Source: Candidatus Pacearchaeota archaeon
Lineage (GTDB): Archaea > Nanobdellota > Nanobdellia > Pacearchaeales > GW2011-AR1
DNA: 6,441 nucleotides
NCBI GenBank assembly: GCA_002688335.1
Contig: NZCQ01000037.1
Coordinates: 1-6,441 of the forward strand
Reading direction: 5' to 3'
Positions within the stretch are counted from its first letter, which is position 1. Every line of letters begins with the position of its first letter. The notes under the pieces are model-generated. The model did not search any database and was not told the origin of the DNA. It was given only the letters and a program-made list of their open reading frames with translations. A program made the translations under genes and the position numbers. Of this stretch, positions 1-6,165 are shown one piece after another.

Positions 1-716
1 ACGATCAGGGAAAAAAAGGTCTTAATCAGGTCTATATTTCAAGCAATGATTTAAAGATAAGAGGGTTGATTGCGAGAACGATATTTGATAGTTTTGGATT
101 AAGGTCAACTGAGAATAAAATGGATAGAGTGACTTTCTCTTCTAAGGTTTTGTATTTGTTCTTCACTAAGGTTCTAGAGGCGGGAGATGTTGCTAGAAAG
201 AAAAGAGTCCCCTATTTATTTTTTAATATGAAGTTAAAAGGGCTAGCAAGCTTTTTAAGAGGTTATTTTGAGGGAGATGGATCTTGCGAGGAGAACAGGA
301 AAAAGGTAAGCTGTGATAGTGTAAGTGAAGGGTTGTTAAGTGATCTTGAGTTTTGTTTAGCCAGGTTTGGAATATTTACTAAAAGATATGAGTATGAAAA
401 GGAGCCAGGTAGACAATTAAAAGAGTTTTATATGATGAAGAAAAGAAAAGTGCCTCTTTTTAAGATTACTAAATTGATCATCGGAGCGGATTTTTTGCCA
501 AATTTTAGAAAAATTGGGTTTTTATCAGAGAGAAAAAATAAGAGACTTCGTGGTTATGAACATATGAAGAAGACTAAAATGAGAATTGATCAAGATAAGC
601 AATTTGTTTATGATCCTATTGTCTCTATAGATTATGTTGGAGAGAGAGAAAGTTATTGTTTAAATGTTGATACTAAAGAACATTTAGTGGTTGCTAATTC
701 TATTCTTAGTTCTAAT
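1..716 (+). mobile_element. Intein with LAGLIDADG homing endonuclease inside PolD DP2 (N-terminal part outside window)
   Basis: Protein-splicing element translated in frame with DP2 and expected to excise itself. Visible are part of a LAGLIDADG-type (DOD) endonuclease, with the motif LASFLRGYFEGDGS at 243-284 whose acidic metal ligand is Glu (codon 270-272), and the C-terminal splicing block: SIDYVGERESYCLNVDT (block F-like) followed by VVANSILSSN. The last intein residue is Asn (714-716) and the first extein residue is Cys (717-719), as expected for Asn cyclisation and a Cys nucleophile. The usual penultimate His is Ser here. The first LAGLIDADG motif and the N-terminal splicing block must lie upstream, so full activity cannot be judged. 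The endonuclease frame is intact, with no stop or frameshift in the visible part. Pyrococcus DP2 proteins also carry inteins at the active-site motif. Confidence 0.95.
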
Positions 717-1469
717 TGTGATGGGGATGAAGCTGCTATGATGTTGCTATTAGATGTGTTAATTAATTTTTCTAGGAAATTTTTGCCATCTCATAGGGGG
801 GGGACACAAGATGCTCCTCTGGTTTTGAATGGGAAAATTTATGCTAGAGAAGTAGATGACCAGATTCTTGATTTTGAATTGGTAGATCATTATCCTTTAG
901 AATTATATGAAAAGGCTGAACAAAGGTTGCATTCAGGAGAGGTAAATATTGAAATGGTGAAACAGAGAATTGGTAGGAATGAAGATCCTTATGTTAAGAC
1001 AGGGTTTACTCATACGACAAGCGATATTAATTCAGGAGCGATTTGTAGTTCTTATAAAACACTTCCAAGTATGAAGGAAAAGGTAGAGGCACAAATGATT
1101 TTGTGTGAGAAATTAAGAAGCGTTAATCAAGGAGATGTCGCTAGGTTGATTATTGATAGGCATTTTATGAGGGATCTTAAAGGAAATCTAAGAAAGTTTA
1201 GCCAACAGAATTTTAGGTGTGGTAAATGCAATGAGATTTATAGAAGGCCTCCATTGAATAGAAAATGTGAAAAATGTAATAATCCTAAATTGATTTATAC
1301 TATTAGTTATGGGAGTATTGTCAAATATTTAGATCCCGCTTTAGATTTAATAAAAAATTTTGAAGTGCCTGAATATATAGTTCAAGATATCGATTTGACG
1401 AAAAAGTATATAGAGAGCATTTTTGGTAAAGATAATGAAAAACAAGAGGCCTTGGAGAAATGGTTTTGA
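1..1469 (+). CDS. polC: DNA polymerase D (PolD) large subunit DP2, C-terminal part, intein-containing (5' partial)
   Basis: Catalytic subunit of the archaeal replicative polymerase PolD, which works with the small subunit DP1 (3'-5' exonuclease) at the replication fork. The reading frame is open to base 3, so the gene starts outside the window; the TTG at 66 is not its start. Bases 1-716 encode the end of an intein. The host protein resumes at 717 with CDGDEA, the DxD metal-binding active site of the two-barrel polymerase fold, then LLLDVLINFSRKFLP and HRGGTQDAPLVLN, all typical of DP2. FTHTTSDINSGA (about 1005-1040) and the RHF-GNLR-FS segment before the zinc finger also match. A CxxC...CxxC zinc finger lies at 1218-1277. 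The protein ends with QEALEKWF, a PCNA-binding (PIP) motif at 1443-1466. It stops sooner after the zinc-finger domain than Pyrococcus DP2, which has a long lysine-rich tail. The gene converges on purA, five bases away. Confidence 0.97.
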   Translation, partial: DQGKKGLNQVYISSNDLKIRGLIARTIFDSFGLRSTENKMDRVTFSSKVLYLFFTKVLEAGDVARKKRVPYLFFNMKLKGLASFLRGYFEGDGSCEENRKKVSCDSVSEGLLSDLEFCLARFGIFTKRYEYEKEPGRQLKEFYMMKKRKVPLFKITKLIIGADFLPNFRKIGFLSERKNKRLRGYEHMKKTKMRIDQDKQFVYDPIVSIDYVGERESYCLNVDTKEHLVVANSILSSNCDGDEAAMMLLLDVLINFSRKFLPSHRGGTQDAPLVLNGKIYAREVDDQILDFELVDHYPLELYEKAEQRLHSGEVNIEMVKQRIGRNEDPYVKTGFTHTTSDINSGAICSSYKTLPSMKEKVEAQMILCEKLRSVNQGDVARLIIDRHFMRDLKGNLRKFSQQNFRCGKCNEIYRRPPLNRKCEKCNNPKLIYTISYGSIVKYLDPALDLIKNFEVPEYIVQDIDLTKKYIESIFGKDNEKQEALEKWF

Positions 1470-1474
1470 AAGGG

Positions 1475-2974
1475 TTATTTGACTATTGTTTGTTCGCTTT
1501 CTGGACCTGTGGAAACAATAAGCGTTTCTCCTTCGGTAAATTTGTCAAAGTCCACTATAGCATTTTTTAAAGAAGGAGGTAAGTTTTCGAATTCTTTTAC
1601 GTTCCTTACATTTCCATATCCCTTATGTGAGGTGTAGGTAGGAGCAACTGTTCTTAGAGATTGTTCATCTTTTCTAAATTCGGTAGTATCGTTTCCATTT
1701 CGATATCCAGTACAAATCCTAAATTCGTCTATATTTTCTAAGCAATCTGGTTTTGTTAGTATAAAATATGGTCCATTGATTCTTCTTGCGTATCTTGCTG
1801 CAATTGCATCAGTCCATCCGATTCTTCTTGGTCTAGCTGTTGTTGCTCCATACTCTCCTGCAAGTAATCTCATTGCTGCTCCTTGGATTATTGGGCTTGT
1901 TGCGCTTTCTGTGTTTGCTAGATCTAATAGGGTGTCTTTGCTAGATCTTATATGATCGACTACACCAACTCTTTTTTCTGCAAGCGCTTCTGAATTTCCA
2001 TTGGCTTGAAGCTCTCTTATTTCATTTAAGTCTATTTGCATGCCTAGATATTCTTTTGCTTCGTAGAAGATATCATGTTCAAGGCCTTTTGCACAATAGG
2101 ACTCTGAATCTCTTCCACCTATTTCTGTTGGGAAAGGTCCTGCGCCAACTCTTGTCATGAATGGAAATTTTATTATTCCTAGGGGGAGATCTACATCACG
2201 TGCAGAAAGTCCGACTCCTGTTGCTGTTCCACTTAGAGAGCAATCTGATGAGGTGACAAAGGGGTATGTTCCATGTTCTATGCTTATTAATAGTCCTTGT
2301 GCTCCTTCTAGCAACACTTTTTTTCCTTGATTTATGAATCTGTGCATTTCAGATACGGTGTCTGCTACGAATGGTTTGATTCTTTCTGAGAATGGTTCGA
2401 GGCTATTTGCAATCTGCTCTGGATCTAACTCTTGATCTGGATAGTGGGTTGCTGATCTTTCAAGTTTTCTTATTAACCTTTGTCTGTCGAATAAATCTCC
2501 CATTGTAATCCCCCTTCTTGCTATTTTATCTGTATAACAAGGACCTATGCCTCTGCCAGTGCTTCCAATGCCCCCATTCTCTTGGGAAGTATTTGCTCTA
2601 TCCTTTTCTATGTGGTAAGGAAATACTACGTGCGCATCTTTACTTATCTTCAAATTATTGTAGCTCATGCTTTGTTGATCTAATTCATCTAGTTCTTCAT
2701 TTAGCGATTTTAGATCTATGACCATTCCATTTCCCAGTATTGTTGTCTTTCCATCTGCATCGTAAGTAATGCCTGCAGGTAATAGGTGGAATATTTTTTC
2801 CTCTCCGTTAAGAATTATCGTATGGCCTGCGTTATTCCCACCAGTTCCTCTTGCAATAACATCTGCCCAGTGGGATGCAAAATAATCTGTGTATTTTCCT
2901 TTTCCAGTATCGCCGAATTGATTGCAGATTACTGCTATAATTTTTCTATCGTTTATTAATTTGTCTAAGCTCAT
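1475..2974 (-). CDS. purA: Adenylosuccinate synthetase, long form with insertion
   Basis: Cytosolic GTP-dependent ligase that joins IMP and aspartate to adenylosuccinate, the first step from IMP to AMP. The N-terminal loop QFGDTGKGK (residues 19-27) holds the catalytic Asp22; the family's usual Glu after it (GDEGKGK) is Thr. GGNNAGHT (45-52) gives the catalytic His51. TGRGIGPCYTDKIARRG (139-155), LLEGAQG (221-227), HGTYPFVTSS (234-243), RVGAGPFPTE (275-284), GATTARPRRIGW (376-387), TKPD (407-410, guanine recognition) and VSTGP (487-491) complete the family pattern in order. At 499 residues it exceeds the E. coli enzyme (about 430) and the short archaeal forms (about 340). About 75 extra residues sit between PFPTE and GATT. 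The start at 2974 is six bases after the guaB stop and is the first Met before the P-loop. No Shine-Dalgarno is visible, so it is probably translated from the guaB transcript. Confidence 0.97.
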   Translation of the reverse strand: MSLDKLINDRKIIAVICNQFGDTGKGKYTDYFASHWADVIARGTGGNNAGHTIILNGEEKIFHLLPAGITYDADGKTTILGNGMVIDLKSLNEELDELDQQSMSYNNLKISKDAHVVFPYHIEKDRANTSQENGGIGSTGRGIGPCYTDKIARRGITMGDLFDRQRLIRKLERSATHYPDQELDPEQIANSLEPFSERIKPFVADTVSEMHRFINQGKKVLLEGAQGLLISIEHGTYPFVTSSDCSLSGTATGVGLSARDVDLPLGIIKFPFMTRVGAGPFPTEIGGRDSESYCAKGLEHDIFYEAKEYLGMQIDLNEIRELQANGNSEALAEKRVGVVDHIRSSKDTLLDLANTESATSPIIQGAAMRLLAGEYGATTARPRRIGWTDAIAARYARRINGPYFILTKPDCLENIDEFRICTGYRNGNDTTEFRKDEQSLRTVAPTYTSHKGYGNVRNVKEFENLPPSLKNAIVDFDKFTEGETLIVSTGPESEQTIVK

Positions 2975-2980
2975 TTTGAT

Positions 2981-4627
2981 TTATTCTGGATTATTTTTGC
3001 TTCTGTAGTTTGGAGCTTCCTTAGTTATTATCAAATCGTGAGGGTGCGATTCTCTAAGGGATGAAGTCGTTAGCCTATCGAAATCTCCTCCTTCTTTTAG
3101 ATCCTTTATTGTTCTTGCTCCTGCATATCCCATTCCAGCTCTTAGTCCCCCAGTATGTTGGAAAATGACTTCTGCTAGTTTTCCTTTGTATGGCTCAAGT
3201 CCTTCAACTCCCTCTGGAACTAGTTTTAGGGGACTATTTATTCCATATCTCTGTCTTGAGCTCTCGTGTTGCTGCATTGCTCCTAGAGATCCCATTCCCC
3301 TATATGTTTTCCATTGTCTACCATTAAGTAAGATTGTTTCTCCTGGGGATTCTTCCACTCCTGCAAGTAAGCCCCCTAACATCACTGAATCTGCCCCTCC
3401 TGCGATAGCTTTTGTTATATCTCCCGAATAGACTATCCCGCCGTCTGCACACAAGGGGATTCCATATCCTCTGGCTTTTCTTGCGCAATCATATATTGCT
3501 ATCATCTGCCCTCTGCCTGCGCCCGCTACAACTCTTGTTGTACATATTGATCCTGGACCTTGACCGACTTTTATGCCGTCTGCTCCCGCATCTACTAACC
3601 TTTCTACAGATTCTCCTACCGAGACGTTTCCTACAACAACATCTATGTGATTATATTTTGATTGACTTTTTATTTTCTTTAGAGTTTCTATAACGTTTTC
3701 GGAATCTCCATGTGAGCTGTCTATTACTACTACATCTACATTTGCTTCTACTAGTTGTTCTAATCTTCTTTCAGCATCTTCGTGTACTCCTATGGCAGCT
3801 CCTACGATTAGTTGTTCTTTATCATCAGTGTTATAGGTGCCTGCTCCGGTGATTATTCTCTCAACATCACTAAAAACATACATTCCATTAAGCTTTCCTT
3901 CCTTATCTGTTAAGGGGAGGGATCCAATTCTTTTTTCATTCATTATTTTGTAGGCTTCTCTTATTGTGGTTTCTTGGACTCCCTCTCCCCTATTTCCTGT
4001 TTCCATTTGTTCAAGGGCGGCTTGCTGAGCTGTCTTATTTTGATCTCCATATCTGAAACTTTTTTCTCCTAAGATTCCTATTAATCTTGATTCATCATTC
4101 AAAATTGGGAAGCTATGGTATCTTAGACCTCCATATTTGTTTGCAAACCTCACTCTTATCTCATTGAGAGTCTCTTCTCCATCTACCCATTCAGGGTTGT
4201 CAATTAATCCGTTAAGATGTCTTTTTACTTTTCTCACCTGATGCGCTTGCTTTTCTGGAGTCATATTTCTGTGGATTATTCCTAGTCCCCCTTCTATGGC
4301 TATTGCTATGGCCATTTGATATTCTGTTACAGTATCCATTGCAGCACTTACAATTGGTATTTTTAGTGATACTTTTTTAGAGAATCTTGTTGTTAGGTCA
4401 ACTTCACCTAAATTAAAGTCTGCATGTCCTGGACGTATTAATACATCATCATATGAAAGAGAGGTATGCGACTCTAAGGCCCGGTCTAGTACTTTTTTTG
4501 AAAATCTTTTTGTAATGTAGAGCGCGTCTAAATCAAGGTCTGTATGGTCTTGGAGTGCGAATACGTCATAGCATAATGGAGAGATTTGGGATGCCAAAGC
4601 TTCGTCCAGGGGATTTGTTGGGTTCAT
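2981..4627 (-). CDS. guaB: IMP dehydrogenase with duplicated N-terminal segment
   Basis: NAD-dependent oxidation of IMP to XMP, the committed step to GMP. The canonical enzyme begins near residue 55: SYDDVLIRPGH (58-68) and IPIVSAAMDTVTE (90-102). Two diverged CBS domains lie at about 143-265. Then come the NAD-side DSSHG (303-307), the catalytic loop GPGSICTTR (357-365, Cys362), the phosphate site CADGGI...MLGG (393-419), the mobile flap YRGMGSLGAM (442-451) with Arg460-Tyr461, EGVEG (472-476) and a C-terminal ESHPHD...EAPNYR. Flap and CBS domains separate it from GMP reductase. The protein is 548 residues, against about 490 usually; residues 7-46 are an imperfect copy of 47-86. No other ATG lies between residue 1 and Met97, so the ATG at 4627 is the likely start. 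A TATA element lies 26-32 bases upstream and no Shine-Dalgarno is seen, suggesting a leaderless message. purA follows after six bases. Confidence 0.97.
   Translation of the reverse strand: MNPTNPLDEALASQISPLCYDVFALQDHTDLDLDALYITKRFSKKVLDRALESHTSLSYDDVLIRPGHADFNLGEVDLTTRFSKKVSLKIPIVSAAMDTVTEYQMAIAIAIEGGLGIIHRNMTPEKQAHQVRKVKRHLNGLIDNPEWVDGEETLNEIRVRFANKYGGLRYHSFPILNDESRLIGILGEKSFRYGDQNKTAQQAALEQMETGNRGEGVQETTIREAYKIMNEKRIGSLPLTDKEGKLNGMYVFSDVERIITGAGTYNTDDKEQLIVGAAIGVHEDAERRLEQLVEANVDVVVIDSSHGDSENVIETLKKIKSQSKYNHIDVVVGNVSVGESVERLVDAGADGIKVGQGPGSICTTRVVAGAGRGQMIAIYDCARKARGYGIPLCADGGIVYSGDITKAIAGGADSVMLGGLLAGVEESPGETILLNGRQWKTYRGMGSLGAMQQHESSRQRYGINSPLKLVPEGVEGLEPYKGKLAEVIFQHTGGLRAGMGYAGARTIKDLKEGGDFDRLTTSSLRESHPHDLIITKEAPNYRSKNNPE
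4371..4610 (-). repeat. Tandem duplication of 120 bp (40 codons) at the 5' end of guaB
   Basis: Two directly adjacent copies, 4371-4490 and 4491-4610, align without gaps at an exact 120-base offset. By hand count 78 of 120 bases and 18 of 40 residues are identical; similarity falls off abruptly below 4371. The inner copy (residues 47-86) is the normal IMPDH N-terminus. The outer copy (7-46) keeps LD-AL-S at its start and TxRFSKKV at its end but has lost the conserved YDDVLIRP motif (CYDVFALQ in register). The frame is open throughout. Confidence 0.9.
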
Positions 4628-4652
4628 TTTACCATTTTTATGAGGGTAATTG

Positions 4653-4659
4653 TTTATAA
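4653..4659 (-). promoter_or_regulatory. TATA element of guaB(-purA), leaderless arrangement
   Basis: Read on the minus strand, TTATAAA ends 25 bases before the guaB ATG, the spacing expected if transcription begins at or next to the start codon. It lies in the 62-base spacer between tctA and guaB, so guaB-purA may be transcribed independently of tctA. TATA-like words are common in AT-rich DNA; the support is position plus the lack of a Shine-Dalgarno. Confidence 0.5.
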
Positions 4660-4689
4660 TAATATTGCTGTTTTAGTATATGGTTAATT

Positions 4690-5916
4690 TTAAAGTAGAT
4701 AGAAAAGGATAGTTGGTAGTAACAAACAGCCCATTAAATGAATTCTTCTTATGCCTTTTGTTATTGTGAATATTCCTAATGATGTTGATGTTATGAATAT
4801 TACAAGAGCTAGAATTGCTCCAGAGAGTGATAGGTCAGAGAATATTATTACAATGATTGTTAATAATGATAGGATGATTAGTGATAATTTTTGATAGTTT
4901 ATTTTGCTTATGTTTCTTGCTGATATTTTTGAGATTTGGATTGCTAGAAAGAATGATAGGATGCCTGAGATTGTGATTGTTAGAATGATGATGGTTAGCG
5001 AGGCTGGATTCAAGTTGGGAATTATTTTAGATATTGCTACTGCTGCTCCCGTTCTTGTTCTTTGAATGCTGTAGATAGTGATGAATGACAGCCCCATGAC
5101 AATGGTGTTTATTGCTCCTAAGAGGAAAAGGAATTGTCTTTGATCTTTTATGTTTAAGGATTGCTGTCCGATTAGTGCTGCTTGAGATGCTCCAAGGCCT
5201 GGGAGAAATGCTGTGAATGGTGATGCAATTATGGAGGCTAGAGAGGCTTTTGCTATTGATTTTTTGTTCATTCTTATATTTTTTAAGGGATAAATTTTTT
5301 GTTCAGGTATTTTAGTTTTTTGATTAATACTGATGATGAGGTTGCTTGCTCCGAATAATCCGGTTAGTAATGGGAGTAGGGGTTCGTTTATATTTAGATT
5401 TAACGATGCAATTCCTAGAAATCCTGCCAATAGGAAGATTATTAGACTCCAGGATTTGTTTTCTTTTTCTACTAGTATTAGGTAAGAGGAGATTGTTATG
5501 AGGATTATTGGCATTAATTTTTGTATGAAGGAGTATGTTAGGGGTAAGAGATAGATGAACAAGGGAACGAATAATAAGATGATTATTAGTGCTGATAGGC
5601 TTCCGTAAAGAGTATATATTATTGCGAAATAACCTCTTCCTTGAAGTAATAATCTATGTCCTGGAAGGATGGAGAGAAACGAGTCTTCGTCAGGAGCTCC
5701 TAGAAAAATTGATGGAATGAAATCTATGAATGTGTGCGTTATCGCCATAGAGACTATGAAGACGGCTAAGGTTAGTGGAGAGGTTAGGTTTAGAAGAAAA
5801 GGTGTGAATGATAGAAGAATTATTGAGATGAGGTTTATATGGATTCCAGGGATGAGGCCGGTGATAATCCCAGCGTTCACCCCAATGAAGATTGCTAACA
5901 ATAATTCCCAAAACAT
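4690..5916 (-). CDS. TctA-family (DUF112, archaeal COG1784-like) integral membrane protein
   Basis: Very hydrophobic protein of 408 residues with about ten membrane segments, probably in the cytoplasmic membrane. The two halves each carry the family's glycine-proline signature at equal spacing: ITGLIPGIHIN (residues 18-28) and FTAFLPGLGAS (234-244), reflecting the family's internal repeat. LGAPDEDSFLSILPGHRLL followed by QGRGYFAI (72-99) corresponds to the TctA region G-x-P, D-G-Y-P, QGRAGEA. A polar loop at about 198-222 separates the halves. Bacterial TctA is the large permease subunit of tripartite tricarboxylate transporters and needs TctB and a periplasmic binding protein TctC; neither is in the window, so substrate and mechanism are unknown. 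The start at 5916 is preceded by a TATA-like element 23-28 bases upstream and no Shine-Dalgarno. It lies 62 bases before guaB on the same strand; a functional link is not evident. Family assignment is from motif memory. Confidence 0.82.
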   Translation of the reverse strand: MFWELLLAIFIGVNAGIITGLIPGIHINLISIILLSFTPFLLNLTSPLTLAVFIVSMAITHTFIDFIPSIFLGAPDEDSFLSILPGHRLLLQGRGYFAIIYTLYGSLSALIIILLFVPLFIYLLPLTYSFIQKLMPIILITISSYLILVEKENKSWSLIIFLLAGFLGIASLNLNINEPLLPLLTGLFGASNLIISINQKTKIPEQKIYPLKNIRMNKKSIAKASLASIIASPFTAFLPGLGASQAALIGQQSLNIKDQRQFLFLLGAINTIVMGLSFITIYSIQRTRTGAAVAISKIIPNLNPASLTIIILTITISGILSFFLAIQISKISARNISKINYQKLSLIILSLLTIIVIIFSDLSLSGAILALVIFITSTSLGIFTITKGIRRIHLMGCLLLPTILFYLL

Positions 5917-5938
5917 ATTTGGAGTAATCTACCCTTTC

Positions 5939-5944
5939 TTATAT
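5939..5944 (-). promoter_or_regulatory. TATA element of tctA, leaderless arrangement
   Basis: On the minus strand, ATATAA lies 23-28 bases before the tctA ATG, preceded by an A-rich stretch (GCAAAAC) that could act as the TFB-recognition element. The spacing again fits a leaderless message, matching guaB. No ribosome-binding sequence precedes the ATG. Confidence 0.4.
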
Positions 5945-5957
5945 GTTTTGCGTCGAT

Positions 5958-5980
5958 AAAACTGGAAATCCTTCCGTTTT
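5958..5980. other. Hairpin upstream of tctA
   Basis: AAAAC pairs with GTTTT and GGAA with TTCC around a four-base loop (ATCC), with one bulged T: nine base pairs in 23 bases. On the plus strand it is followed by a T-rich run, but no plus-strand gene precedes it. On the minus strand it lies just upstream of the tctA TATA element. It might end or process a transcript coming from the upstream gene. Confidence 0.4.
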
Positions 5981-6007
5981 ATTGTTTGCTTTTTCTTCTT
6001 GGTTTGC

Positions 6008-6030
6008 AGGAAAGTTTTCTAATTTTTCCT
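6008..6030. other. Small hairpin in the spacer
   Basis: AGGAAA (6008-6013) pairs with TTTCCT (6025-6030), six base pairs around an 11-base loop. Weak by itself; listed because it sits between two similar structures in the same non-coding spacer. Confidence 0.25.
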
Positions 6031-6060
6031 TGTTTTGTGTTGTATTCCTGACCTAATTAC

Positions 6061-6081
6061 ATTACTCCTAACGGGAATAAT
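6061..6081. other. Imperfect palindrome/hairpin in the spacer
   Basis: ATTACTCC (6061-6068) pairs with GGAATAAT (6074-6081) with one mismatch around a five-base loop. It could be RNA structure or a dimeric protein-binding site. The arm ATTACTCC also occurs on the minus strand just before the tctA start codon (inverted copy at 5921-5928). Confidence 0.3.
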
Positions 6082-6117
6082 GATTTTTGGTCTACGTTTA
6101 TATTAAATGCCTTCATC

Positions 6118-6125
6118 TATTTAAA
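6118..6125 (-). promoter_or_regulatory. Candidate BRE/TATA promoter in the spacer upstream of tctA
   Basis: On the minus strand the sequence AACATTTAAATA fits the archaeal AA-n-n-TTTAWATA pattern of a TFB element joined to a TATA box. Transcription would start near 6095. No ATG, GTG or TTG stands at that point, so the product would be a long tctA leader or a non-coding RNA of about 150 bases. A chance match is possible. Confidence 0.3.
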
Positions 6126-6165
6126 TGTTGTCCTCGTTTTAGCCCATTTTATCCGGGAGTGCATC

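Larger units (their letters stand above)
5917..6165. other. Non-coding spacer of 249 bases
   Basis: This is the longest gene-free stretch. The plus strand is pyrimidine-rich and the minus strand A-rich around 5981-6040. It holds the tctA TATA element, a second candidate promoter and three hairpins. I found no tRNA arms, no CRISPR-like repeats, no C/D box pattern and no convincing small gene. Confidence 0.6.

Noticed and set aside
66..1469. TTG at 66 as the start of the first protein
   Set aside because: The frame is open back to base 3 and the upstream residues continue the intein, so the real start is outside the window.
2394..2402. GGTTCGAGG, resembling a tRNA T-arm
   Set aside because: It lies inside purA coding sequence and no matching acceptor, D or anticodon arms surround it.
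2518..2721. Plus-strand open frame of 67 codons
   Set aside because: Antisense to well-conserved PurA sequence; composition is that of a shadow frame.
1475..2974. Bacterial origin of the whole window because PurA looks CPR-like
   Set aside because: PolD DP2 is archaeal and sits five bases away; transfer of PurA or a shared small-genome form explains this better than a bacterial host.
3165..3693. Two plus-strand open frames (3165-3431 and 3412-3693)
   Set aside because: Both lie antisense to the IMPDH catalytic core, with low-complexity leucine- or serine/proline-rich translations.
2981..4627. GMP reductase instead of IMP dehydrogenase
   Set aside because: The CBS domains, flap, Arg-Tyr pair and ESHPHD/EAPNY C-terminus are those of IMP dehydrogenase.
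5669..5959. Open frames on either strand over the start of tctA (5669-5959 plus, 5690-5911 minus)
   Set aside because: They overlap the conserved first half of the membrane protein in other frames and show no family resemblance.
5979..6116. Small minus-strand gene starting MKAFNINVDQ, broken by one TAA (6057-6059) and then open to 5979
   Set aside because: Only 19 codons before the stop; the start lies upstream of the transcription start predicted from the nearby TATA; no recognisable product. Could be a broken small gene but unsupported.
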